Shown here: positions 1 to 9,700 of the stretch, piece after piece | Position numbering within the stretch: position 1 is the stretch's first letter | Layout of the letters: the number at the start of each line of letters is the position of its first letter | Assembly (NCBI RefSeq): GCF_000988165.1 | Contig: NW_020169306.1 | Span: forward strand, 26,075 to 90,074 | Direction: 5' to 3' | DNA: 64,000 nt | DNA from: Vairimorpha ceranae | Taxonomy: Eukaryota > Microsporidia > Nosematidae | The notes under the pieces: generated by a model | The model's database searches: none | What the model saw: only the letters and a program-made list of their open reading frames with translations | Told to the model about the DNA's origin: nothing | Translations under genes and position numbers: made by a program

Positions 1-366
1 GTTAAAAATAGAAAGTCGGCATTCTGAGAATGAAAAAAATAAGTTTTTTATCAAAAATTTAATTGAATATTATCTAGAGTGCAAAAAAATGCCTGTTATA
101 CAAGAAAGTCAAATCTAATAGTTTGCAACAATAGTTTTTTTTATATAATTAATAATTATAAGAAAGTTAGCCGTTTATATTTGAAAATAATTAGATTATT
201 TTTTACTATTAGATAATTTTAGTAATACAGGCAAGCGCTACATTACTAATAATCATATTTGTAAAAACTAACAAATATTTAAATAGATAAAGCCTTATAA
301 AAGGCATTTGAGACATTAATAAAACTGTAAAAAATTGTTCTGTTAATTTAAAAAAATAAATAATGT
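1..366. other. Intergenic, nothing recognised
   Basis: AT-rich sequence with no credible reading frame, no CCC start motif and no RNA-like structure that I can see. Confidence 0.6.
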
Positions 367-1983
367 TTAATAAAAATTTAGTTCAGAAAACTCTTTCAAT
401 TTTGTAATATTAAAACCATATAATCTTACTTTTTTTGCAAACGTTTGTGTATTAAATAAAACTTGCAAAATATCTTTTTCAGCTTTTAAATCAGAAAAAT
501 TAACAATTATATTTTCTCTAAAAAAAATTTGCTGCATAGATTGTTCAATTTTTTTAAAGTCAAGTTTTATAATAATTTCATTCATTAAAGTTTCAATTAA
601 TGTTAAATTATTAATTAAATCGCCAACATTGTATTGTCTAGGACGTAAATAGCTTTCAACGCTAATAATAAAATTTGCAATTTTTCTAAAAAATTCAAGA
701 CAGTCAAAAATGAGATTTTTTGTAGAAGCTGAAAACTTTAAAGATTTAAAATCGTTCTTTATAAGCTCATCAGCCGTATTTTCAATTTTTTTAAACCATC
801 TAGAACAATCTAATATTCTGTTTCGAATGCTATGATATATAAAATTTTTTGTCAAGTCTTCGTATATAAGATATATATATGAATGTTGTATTACATTGGA
901 AAAAAAATTATCTATAATTACACACAGCTCTTTTTTATTTTTAATTAAAGTATTAGAAAATTTAACATGTAAACTATCGGCTGAAAAGCTTTTAGTAGTT
1001 TTCTTATCTAACAAATCATCATTTTTCAATTTTTTTTCTTTTGTATAACTTGTAGTCAACCCGTCATTATTAAAAGTTCTTTTGAAATTGGCATTACTAC
1101 ATTCATTGGTCACTACTTCATTATAAATTACATTATTATGCTCGCTAAACATTTTATCTTGTACATCTACATGTTTATCAGTATCACCCTGTTTAAAATC
1201 AGAATCAACTAAATTGTAATTATATACAAAATCAAACTCTTGGAAAAAATTTTGTTTATTATCATATTCACTTGGGTCCCAATTAATGTATTTTTCAATG
1301 TCAACATCTTTAAATGAATAAGTTTCGATAACTATGTCGTCGATATTTTGATTATTAAGTTCAAAATGTTTACTGATACATCCCTTTGATAGTTGTTCAG
1401 TCAGAAATTCATTTTGTTGTTCAGCTGGTATATTTTCCAACTGCTTAGGAAAACTTGAATCAGTACATATGTTACTTTGTGTAGAAAAACTATCATTATT
1501 TATCACAGACAAATTTCTCTCTGTTACATTGGTTTGCAAAAAGTCTGTAGCGTTTAAAACATTATTGCAAAACTTGGGGTTATTAGAAACTTTATTTTTA
1601 ATAATTGTATTTGCATCAATGTCCATTAAATAATTCTGATCAACAAAATTTAAGCTTTCTGTGTTTTGAGATAGCTCTTCATTATCTTTACTTGGAATTG
1701 ACAACAATAAATCTCCTGCTTCATGTGTATTTTGACCATATTGTTCATATGTACAATCATTATCTAACCAGAATTTATTAATTTTTTCAAAACATCCAAT
1801 TCCCTGTTCATTTTCTATCTGTATATTGTCATTACATACTCCATTTTCGCTGATTATATTTTGTTGTGTATTTTCTTTTGTGCTAATAACGTTATAACAA
1901 TAACCGTTAAATTGATCAAATAAATAATTAAAATTAGGATCAAAAACATTCGTTGCAAATATCGACAAAACGCATAAAAGCAT
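367..1983 (-). CDS. Hypothetical secreted Asn-rich protein
   Basis: 538 residues. The ATG at 1983 has a CCCC motif 6 bases upstream, which supports the start. Residues 1-12 (MLLCVLSIFATN) look like a short signal peptide. Residues about 20-320 are low-complexity, rich in Asn, Asp, Glu and Gln with a few scattered Cys. About 325-538 is predicted helical with regularly spaced hydrophobics and basic clusters (for example around KKTTKSF and RPRQYN). There is no second membrane segment. I do not recognise the family. The architecture (signal peptide, disordered middle, helical C-terminus) fits microsporidian secreted or spore-wall proteins, but function is unknown. The frameshifted gene at 53.1-54.4 kb has a loosely similar helical C-terminus and might be a distant relative. 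That is a weak inference. Confidence 0.8.
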   Translation of the reverse strand: MLLCVLSIFATNVFDPNFNYLFDQFNGYCYNVISTKENTQQNIISENGVCNDNIQIENEQGIGCFEKINKFWLDNDCTYEQYGQNTHEAGDLLLSIPSKDNEELSQNTESLNFVDQNYLMDIDANTIIKNKVSNNPKFCNNVLNATDFLQTNVTERNLSVINNDSFSTQSNICTDSSFPKQLENIPAEQQNEFLTEQLSKGCISKHFELNNQNIDDIVIETYSFKDVDIEKYINWDPSEYDNKQNFFQEFDFVYNYNLVDSDFKQGDTDKHVDVQDKMFSEHNNVIYNEVVTNECSNANFKRTFNNDGLTTSYTKEKKLKNDDLLDKKTTKSFSADSLHVKFSNTLIKNKKELCVIIDNFFSNVIQHSYIYLIYEDLTKNFIYHSIRNRILDCSRWFKKIENTADELIKNDFKSLKFSASTKNLIFDCLEFFRKIANFIISVESYLRPRQYNVGDLINNLTLIETLMNEIIIKLDFKKIEQSMQQIFFRENIIVNFSDLKAEKDILQVLFNTQTFAKKVRLYGFNITKLKEFSELNFY

Positions 1984-2779
1984 TTAAAAGGGGTAAAATT
2001 TTATTTAGTATATTTAAATATTAAAACCACACACCCTAAAAATAAAAAATTAACACACATATTAGTTTTAAAGTTGTTAAAATAATTGGGATCTTACAAT
2101 AATAAATATTTAATATATTTTTTGTCAAAACGATCTTTTAAATTATAATATCAAGTTTTAAAAAGTTGATTAAATAAAAATTTACTTTTTTTAATAAATA
2201 GTTAATATTGTTATGTTACCATATTTTTTTTATCAACAAACAAAAAAACATCTCACGTCTGCATCAGTTAATTTAAATAACTCTGTCAAATACAAATGAC
2301 TACCTTTTATAATATATTATTTATTAGCTTAATTGTTACTAACCTTGAACAAAAATAAAAAGTAAACACATATACTAAATAGTTTATTGATGTTTTCTGT
2401 TTCTTTTTTGTTTGTGCAAAATATTTAGTTCATAAAAATTTTATCTTTTTGTATTTTTTAGTAATAAAATTTAAGCACAGATTTTATAGGCAAGAAGAAT
2501 AATATATATTTTTTTTCATCATTGTTTAAAAACTAATAATTAAAATTCACTTGCGAAAGAAAATAATTTTTTCTTGCTTTTAACTTGGAATATTGTAAAA
2601 CTAAGGCTAACCTGTCAAATTTAACTCAAAGGTATTGTTAAATAATTACTGAATTATCAGTATATATAAAAGTTTTAATTTTATTAAAAGACACGGCAAC
2701 TAAATCTTTCCTGTCGTATTTTTTTTCAAAATACAAATCCAAAAAAAATATGTTAAAATAAAAGGCTAAATAGATCAAT
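1984..2779. other. Intergenic, nothing recognised
   Basis: About 0.8 kb of AT-rich sequence upstream of the secreted-protein gene. No open frame with a CCC-type start was seen. Confidence 0.5.
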
Positions 2780-2781
2780 GA

Positions 2782-3784
2782 ACTTGACGGGCACAGTGCC
2801 CGTCAAGTGCCTATTTGTTAAAAATTTTATAAATTTTAAATATTTAAAACCCATCAATGCAGTTGTCAGAATTTTTGAAAACGTTGAACAAAAGTCATAG
2901 GAAGAGGTTTTACATATTTAATAAACAGCAATCTTATTTATGATTAATTATATTGCTTACATTGTAGGGCGAAACGTATTTTAAATATGATCATGAAAGA
3001 ACCTTGGGGCATGTTTGGCGGTGTTATTTTAAAGAGCGAGAATTTTACAGGTTTAGGCGTTTTATATTATCCGGTTCTTTCTTTTATAATTCAAAAGTAT
3101 TCCTGTGAAACAATTAAGAGTAATATTTTATTCTGGTAAAAAAGTTAAATGCATCTTGATATAATGAATTTTGTAGGTAATTTGAGTGTTAAAGTAATTC
3201 GCAGCATCAATGAGAAATGCGATGAAAAATCAAAGTTGTATTTTGGTAATCATCCGATAAGATTAGAAGGTCCGAATGTCATTGTACGAAACGACGAGAC
3301 TAAATTAAATTTTACCGCGAAAAATTGAACGACTTGATTGGGCGTTAACCATGGCAGGGCAGATACAAGTACTAAACCAGCAAAGCTTCTGCCTCGATGG
3401 TGTCTTCTAGAAGTGCAGATATCATGCTTTTAATAGTAGAAAGTGTTATGCGTTTATATAGTATTATCCATTCCGATGAATGGGCGGCTTATAGGGGACT
3501 TTCTTAAAAAAATAATTACTCATACGATACTGTATCACACAAACATCATTTTGTAGACTCCTCTACGGTCGTACACACACGGCACCTTGAAAGCCTTAAC
3601 AATAAGATTAATCTAGAAATTAAAGCTCAAAAAGATGTGCGAAGAACGCATCAACAAACATTTCTTAATTTTTTTATATCTTGCGGCCTTTTCAAGAATA
3701 AGGCGTTTTTTGAATTATTGAAACTACTTCAAGTTAAATAAATATCTACTTTATTTAATTATTATGAGCCCGTCAAGTGCCTAT
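2782..3784 (+). mobile_element. Dead Merlin (IS1595/ISXO2-like) DNA transposon
   Basis: Translation in shifting plus-strand frames gives landmarks of the ISXO2-like DDE transposase: NHPIRLEGPNVIV near 3250-3290, then IHSDEWAAYRGLS near 3465-3505, then HHFVDSSTVVHT near 3540-3580, and a helical tail ending in a stop near 3740. These match the family pattern of (E/D)GP..IVEIDE, HSD.W.AY..L and NH...FVDP...HT. Several stops and frameshifts interrupt it, so it cannot encode an active transposase. The ends carry an inverted repeat: ACTTGACGGGC at 2782-2792 and its complement at 3768-3778. I could not identify a convincing target-site duplication, so the exact ends are uncertain. Related fragments occur near 50, 51, 52 and 62.5-63.3 kb. 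Confidence 0.8.
2783..2807. repeat. Perfect 12-bp-arm palindrome at transposon end
   Basis: CTTGACGGGCAC, one central A, then the exact reverse complement. The right part continues as GCCCGTCAAGTGCCTAT (2798-2814). The same 17 bases recur in direct orientation at 3768-3784 at the other end of the element. It is G+C-rich in a very AT-rich context and probably a terminal inverted repeat rearranged by insertion or aborted transposition. Confidence 0.8.
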
Positions 3785-4485
3785 AATCAGGTTTAATTTT
3801 CTCGTCTTCTATGACCCTTCGTAAAGAGGGTTTTTTTTGTTTAAAAATGATAGGTGTTGTGACAGATTTCAGATATCTCGTTTTGGCTGTAAAACGGATA
3901 AATTTGACATGTATACGTACTACATTTGTTTTTTAAAATTCAATATATTAAGTTTAATGCGCACTTATGATCTTAACAAAGTTAAACACTTGGCGTTTAA
4001 TCACGTGTAGTATAAAATTACAAAGCCTTGCAAAATAAAATAAAACTTTGCAAGTATAAATTCAAGCTATTTTTAAAAAGATAAAATGGTTTTTATAATA
4101 GTTATTTGAATAATTTGTATTTTATAATCAATTGTTGTCATTTAAAAATGTCTAAATGCTGAAACTCTGAATCTCAACTGACAGCGAACGATAAACTCTG
4201 AAGGTATAAGTTTATAGGTTAAAGAATTAAAGAAAAGGTGGCAAATATAAACATGTACATCTTAAAGTAAGAGAAATTTATATACTTAAAATAAATAAGT
4301 TGCTGTATATTTTTAAAAATTATCAACAACACGTACTTAGTTTTAAAAATTGCACTTAATACATTTTTTAAACTTTGTAAACAAAATTGCACTACTTTAT
4401 AAAAACTTATTTATGTGACTATCTTTATAAATTTATACAGCAATAAAAAATTTTGTAACTTTTAAATTGTATTTTACCCCTACAA
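3785..4485. other. Intergenic with a hairpin plus T-run at 3814-3838
   Basis: No gene seen. At 3814-3831 a short stem (ACCCT paired with AGGGT across an 8-base loop) is followed by eight T residues. It looks like a terminator, but this is a eukaryotic context, so it may be chance or part of the neighbouring dead transposon. Confidence 0.4.
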
Positions 4486-5871
4486 ATGAAAAAAGAAAAT
4501 ATAAATAAAATTATTAACCATCTTTATAAATACGGTACATATAAAATTGATAGTAATTTATCAGTAAAAAAATTTTATAATAAGTATATAGATACATTTA
4601 AATTGCCGTCTTCTACTGATGGAGAATCTTCTATTGGCAAAATACTGGAAATTCAACCTGTATCTTCGTTTTATAAAACAATATCTACCGATAGGCGAAG
4701 CACATCATCAAATGCTAAAAAAATATTACTACAACCACATGATAAAAGATTCAAAGCGTTAATAAAGGATATGCAACTGAGTCTAATTAAACAGCTACAT
4801 ATTATACAAGAAATTATTGATAAGCATAACATATTCTGTACAGATGACACGATAGATATTATGTGTTCAGACATATCTGAAAATGATATTAATGAAATAT
4901 TAGAGCTGATTAAACAGACAGAAGTGAAAAGCGCAGTTGATGAAAACAAAATAAAAGAAAAGTCTGAAGACATTGAACTCAAATTTGAATCACAAAAGTC
5001 ATTAACTGACGATGTACATCGAAATTTATATCCACGCACTAAAAGAAAATGTTCTGTATTGTCTAATGACGTTGATAATAAGCGTAACGATAGCTCAAAA
5101 CAAAAAGAAAATATTGGTAGTATGGACGCTAAAGATACCAATGAATGTAGTACATCTACTGCTACTTCGCAATTTTGTGAAGAGGAGAGAAATAACACAT
5201 CGGGTATTAATAATTCTTTTTCCGATAAAAATATTCTAGAAATGATATTGCAGCTTCCTGCTCCAGAATCAAAAAAATTAACTAAAGACTCTTCTGATGA
5301 TCAAATAGATAAAAAACTAGCATTAGCACCAGCTTTGCACAAGAAACAAATAACTCATAATAATAATTCTGCCATAACAAATGATGATGTAAGTAAGTTA
5401 GAAGATTTTTCTTGTATACATAAAATAGAATGTTTAATAGAAAACAAAACCGATTTAAATGTAATGTATAAAGAAAAAACATTTATTGACAACAACGAAA
5501 CTATAACTTCAAAAGATAAAGTATTTAGAATAAGCGGGAGAAAAGATTTGCACTTAAGGCCATTTGAAAAAAAAATAAAGACCAACCAAATAACTACTAT
5601 ATCAAGAAATAACAGTAAACAAAAACAAGATAATTACAACCTTTGTAAGAAAATGGTGACTGAAACATTACCAATTGCGGAGAAGTTACAAGTGCCTATT
5701 TATTTGTGTAATATGGAAGCCAAAAGTACACCTCCGGCTAGTGTACCTTCCTTTAATGTTAAAAGGCTAAAAGAAATGAGTAAAGACAAATATAAAGAAA
5801 AACTAAACGTTAAAGTTCCATCAGCTAAAAATTATGCAGATTTATTAAAAAGATCTAGAACACAAAAGTAA
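4486..5871 (+). CDS. Hypothetical hydrophilic protein
   Basis: 461 residues. The start ATG follows a clear motif (TTTTACCCCTACAA just before it). There is no signal peptide or membrane segment. Residues 1-60 are helical and basic (around INHLYKYGTYKIDSNLSV). Residues 100-135 form a short amphipathic helical stretch (KQLHIIQEIIDKHN). Residues 160-340 are low-complexity and Ser/Asp/Glu/Lys-rich. The last 40 residues are basic and end in SAKNYADLLKRSRTQK, a plausible short linear binding or nuclear-localising tail. I do not recognise a family. Its stop codon (5869-5871) directly abuts the stop codon of the convergent Swi5-like gene, with no spacer, so the two transcripts must overlap at their 3' ends. 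Confidence 0.8.
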   Translation: MKKENINKIINHLYKYGTYKIDSNLSVKKFYNKYIDTFKLPSSTDGESSIGKILEIQPVSSFYKTISTDRRSTSSNAKKILLQPHDKRFKALIKDMQLSLIKQLHIIQEIIDKHNIFCTDDTIDIMCSDISENDINEILELIKQTEVKSAVDENKIKEKSEDIELKFESQKSLTDDVHRNLYPRTKRKCSVLSNDVDNKRNDSSKQKENIGSMDAKDTNECSTSTATSQFCEEERNNTSGINNSFSDKNILEMILQLPAPESKKLTKDSSDDQIDKKLALAPALHKKQITHNNNSAITNDDVSKLEDFSCIHKIECLIENKTDLNVMYKEKTFIDNNETITSKDKVFRISGRKDLHLRPFEKKIKTNQITTISRNNSKQKQDNYNLCKKMVTETLPIAEKLQVPIYLCNMEAKSTPPASVPSFNVKRLKEMSKDKYKEKLNVKVPSAKNYADLLKRSRTQK

Positions 5872-6231
5872 TCAATTCTCAAAATCATAATCCATTTCTT
5901 TTAGTATTTCTTTTGACGTTGTATTTTTCCTCTCTGCTATTTTATTTACTAAGGCTTGTCCTATATCTTTCAGTTCATTATAAACATGTAAGTTTTTTAT
6001 AAATTTCTTTATTTCAATATTACAATCTTCTATATTCATCTCATTAGAAATCTTTTCGTTAAAATACTTGTACAGTTCATATTCAACTGTATCTATTGAC
6101 TCTGTTAGAAAATAATATTCTGTGTCTTGTATGCTTTTTATAAATCCCTTTCTATTTAAAAAATCAAAATTTAAGATTTTGTCTTTATGTATTATTTTAT
6201 TTGCAAACCAGTCATTGAATATTTTTGTCAT
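5872..6231 (-). CDS. Swi5-like recombination mediator
   Basis: 119 residues. The start has a CCC motif (CTTCCCTTAAATA-ATG). The C-terminal third reads YNELKDIGQALVNKIAERKN followed by TTSKEILKEMDYDF. This follows the Swi5 family signature: a Tyr-Asn-Glu-(hydrophobic)-Lys-Asp motif, then Gln-x-Leu and an Ala-Glu turn, then a helix with a (V/I)-x-(E/K) pattern ending in an acidic aromatic tail. In other eukaryotes Swi5 pairs with Sfr1/Mei5 to help Rad51 and Dmc1 load on single-stranded DNA. Family length is usually 85-150 residues, so this is full length. The N-terminal 75 residues are diverged. The gene is convergent with the preceding gene with zero spacing. An alternative is another small helical protein sharing this motif by chance, which I consider less likely. 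Confidence 0.65.
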   Translation of the reverse strand: MTKIFNDWFANKIIHKDKILNFDFLNRKGFIKSIQDTEYYFLTESIDTVEYELYKYFNEKISNEMNIEDCNIEIKKFIKNLHVYNELKDIGQALVNKIAERKNTTSKEILKEMDYDFEN

Positions 6232-6392
6232 TATTTAAGGGAAGTATTTTTTGTAAAAAAGTAATTAGAAAACGGTAAGTATACCATGTTACATGACTGG
6301 TCTACAAATAAAATTTCTAAATGACGTTTACACATTATGTTGTAATTGATAAATGATTTAACGGAATCTGTTACATTTTCAATAAAAGAAAA

Positions 6393-6599
6393 ATGAATAA
6401 ATTTTTTATGAATATGCTAAAAATTTTACAATATTTATACACCGTCACGGCTTCAGAAAATTTAGCCAAAACTAATACAAGACATTCTTATGATGATTTA
6501 AAAAGCTTAGAACCATATGCATATATTTACAACCTCCCCGAAACTGGGTCTGCAAATGATACAAATCACTTTGGATCAATAATAAATTATGATGCATAA
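6393..6599 (+). CDS. Small putative secreted protein
   Basis: 68 residues. Residues 1-20 include a short hydrophobic run (MLKILQYLYTVTAS) that could be a signal peptide, and the remainder is Asn/Tyr/Ser-rich and hydrophilic. There is no CCC motif directly before the first ATG (6393), unlike almost every other gene here. An in-frame ATG nine bases later or at residue 8 could be the real start. With such a short frame and no start motif it may be spurious. Confidence 0.4.
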   Translation: MNKFFMNMLKILQYLYTVTASENLAKTNTRHSYDDLKSLEPYAYIYNLPETGSANDTNHFGSIINYDA

Positions 6600-6733
6600 T
6601 AAAATATTTTAAAGTAATAATAGGTTTTTATGCATTTTATTGAACTCTATATTTTTTATTTATAAGCTTGTTGTACAGTAAGTTACGTATTAAGCTGTAA
6701 AAAAAACCTGCTGACTTTTAATATAATACCAAA

Positions 6734-7865
6734 TGTCGCGAGCCCAGCTCGGGCTATAACAACAGAAAAGTAATGTTAAAATTTTACAAAACTTTTTCAA
6801 TAAAAACAAGCTATTTTTACTATCTTAAGGCATAGAGCTTATAAATAATTAAATTGCATAGTAAGGTTAAAAATTTTTTTATAGGTCTATATAAGTAATG
6901 CTGTATCTAAAGTCCAAAAATTTTCACATGATGATATTTTTTTATTGAGTTTTGTATTTTAAAAAATTAAATAATTTTTTAAAAGATATTAAGAAATAAT
7001 ATAAATTGTGACCTTTTCAATCTATTAAACAAAGATTATTCGTATTAATTTTTTTTTTATGTTTTCATATGTACTGGGAAACTTCATGTCTAAAGAATCC
7101 GAAAAAGATAAAATATTATTCATTAAATTGTTTATTCTCTACTTCAATAAAGGTTTTTTATTCTTGTTTATTTTGGTTTGTATTCGTATCATTTGTCTTT
7201 TTAATTTAGAAATTGCATTGTTTTTTTAAATAGTTTTGATTTATGTAAATTATCATATATGGTGATTGACATTCTAAGTTATTGGGCTCTTTTATTTTAG
7301 TATAAGTAGTTCTAAATTTTAATAATGACAACTTGTCAGATCAATTTCTATTTGTAAAATATCTTGTAAGCTCTTGTTTTAATAAAATAACTGCTTTTCT
7401 TTTACCGCCAATCTTGTTTTTCAATCGAAAATATTTTAACGATTATTGAGTTTTAACAAAAAGATATTATCTCAGCTCTATCCTTAAAATCAATTAGCAA
7501 TTATTTTTAGACAAAATTTTTTTATTATAGCTGCGGGATGAAAAAATATATCAAAATTTAAAAATTTATTTAATTTATTTTTAAATTTATTTGCAGAGTT
7601 AAAATCTTTTACGGCTTATTTTTATTCACCTACTTCTATTTGTAAAATTATCATTAAAAATAACATAAACATACGTTTCAAGCGTCACAATGAGCTTTGT
7701 CTTGTTACATTATACAAAAGCATTGTAGGTTTCAATCTGTTTCAAACATTTCAATATAAATTTAAGACAGGAATTTGCGAAATTTGAAAACTTAAGTATT
7801 GTAAAATTCATAAGAAAAAGCACACTGCGCGGCTGTAAATCGGGGCGCGGGCTGAACTCGCGACA
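6734..7865. mobile_element. Non-autonomous DNA element with terminal inverted repeats
   Basis: The left end begins TGTCGCGAGCCCAGCTCGG (6734-6752). The reverse complement of the right end begins TGTCGCGAGTTCAGCCCG (ending at 7865). The outer 9 bases match exactly and most of about 20 match overall, in a window where G+C-rich words are rare. The 1.1 kb between is AT-rich with no coding sequence, as expected of a MITE or internally deleted transposon. I could not see a target-site duplication, so the superfamily is undetermined. The right inner end also carries a G+C-rich stretch (CGGGGCGCGGGC). Confidence 0.65.
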
Positions 7866-9652
7866 ATAAATTTTTTCTTGTTTCAAATTTATGCTCGACT
7901 ACTAACTTTGTTTTTTATAAACCTCCACTAAATAAAAGTTTACAGATAGTTTTTTTAATTATAAAGACATTAAATATACATGCATAAATAATTTGATTTA
8001 GCAGAAATTTAAATGAACACTTATAATGTATATTTTTGTGGTATTAATTCCACATGAAATACTTTCTATTTTCTGAATTTTCTTGAAGAAATTTTAGTAT
8101 AAAAATATTTTATGAAAAGAAGGGCATTGCTGTCATGAATAACTTACATAATCATCAACAGCAAGAGAATCATAGGATCAATAGGGGATCTCACAAGAGC
8201 ACAATTCCCCATGAAGTTAATAAACCATTTAAGTTACACCAATTTAATTTGGCTTCGTGAGCAAGCATTGTAGAGAGCTTTCTTAGTTCTGGTCGCCTTC
8301 CTGCGTTTGTCGAACAATTTTACAACAATAATATACAAATTAACTTTACAAATTATTGTTTTTATAAAAAGTTAATTGTATTAATAAAGTTAATTATACG
8401 CCCATAACAATATATTTAAATATGTACATAGAAAAATGACGCCACCATATTGAAAAAAGTTCTCTCATATGTTATAAATGTGTTTTTATAAACATTTTTG
8501 TTTATATATTTATGTTTTTATTTTAAATTAACTAAATTTCTTGATATTAATCTTCTATCAGTACTCATATATTTTAGTAGTATGTCATAGCCATATATGA
8601 CAATAAATTATAATTTGTTTTTTTAAAATTTTAAGTTCCCACAATTTCTAGAATTAAAGTAAATTTAAATAAAAATTTTAATGAAATAAGAAGAAGAAAG
8701 AAATGGAAAGCAAAAATTATAATTATAATTTTATTAAACAGCCCAGAGCAGAAGTAGGGCGTGCAACGTGTAAGAAAAAACATATTAAATATTATATCAC
8801 TGAAACTAAAAGTATTGTTGAAAAATATTTGAAACAAGGGTATTACTCTCTTGGGCAGGAACATCATGAACTTTATATTTAAATTATAGTTTTAATTGTT
8901 TGTTTATATAACAACTATAAATAAATTAACAAATACAAGCTAAAAACAAGAACAAAATTGATAATAACACATTAAACAATCAAAAAAAACATTCCTACAA
9001 TACCTTAAAGTGCATTGTTAAATTTTCACCTACCCTGATTATTTTGCGAGATATTAAAAAAAGTAAATCGTTAGAATTTAAAGTAAAGAAGTAGAAATTT
9101 AATTTCTATATTTGTTTACAAATAATTTTTTTTAGGTCTTTGAAAGTTAATTTGTATAACAATTTTGAGAATAAATAAACCATGATTGTTTATTTTACTA
9201 ATCAAATCCTTAAATTTATATCCTGCTTTTTAAAAATATATTTTTTAATTTTTGCCTGTGTAACTTATCTATTTTTTTTTTAAATGCTATAAATTTATAT
9301 CATTTTAAATTAATGAAATTACAAACTAGAATGTATATTTTATAAATTTAACTGTAATGTTAAGGCAATTGAAAATATTGTAAGTCAAATTTATTTAATT
9401 ATTCTCTTATTATCTGTAATTTCGATGGGTAAAAATAGCATAAATATTTATGGTAAAATTATATAAATAATTGACATGTGGTAAATGATACCACATTAAC
9501 CTTGACAAGAAATCATTGAAATCAAAAAAAATTATATATAAGGTTTTAAATAAATTTATTATGTCCTTAATAGTTGAATGCCCCACAAATATATCTTTAA
9601 TTTTAAATTATATGTGAATTAAAAAATAATTTTTTTTTAATTTAATAATAAA
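7866..9652. other. Intergenic with two unidentified higher-GC patches
   Basis: No gene with a CCC start. The patch at 8120-8330 and another at 8700-8870 stand out as less AT-rich and give short open stretches on either strand. The plus-strand reading of the second contains QPRAEVGRATCKKKHIKYY. They resemble eroded coding sequence, probably transposon-derived, but I could not assign either. Confidence 0.4.
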
Positions 9653-9700
9653 ATATTATAGTTTCTCATAATTGGGGTTAAAGTTATACAAATACTTAAC
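9653..9700. repeat. Terminal direct repeat of the gypsy element (3' side)
   Basis: 48 bases starting ATATTATAGTTTCT match 12733-12780 with only a handful of differences and in the same orientation. They are unusually short for an LTR, so they may be only the conserved edge of truncated LTRs. Confidence 0.75.

Noticed and set aside
3814..3838. Hairpin with T8 as a bacterial-type terminator
   Set aside because: The window is eukaryotic and the hairpin sits beside a dead transposon; no transcript to terminate is apparent.
8631..8867. 78-codon minus-strand frame rich in Phe and Ile
   Set aside because: No start motif, and the plus-strand reading of the same bases looks more like eroded coding sequence.
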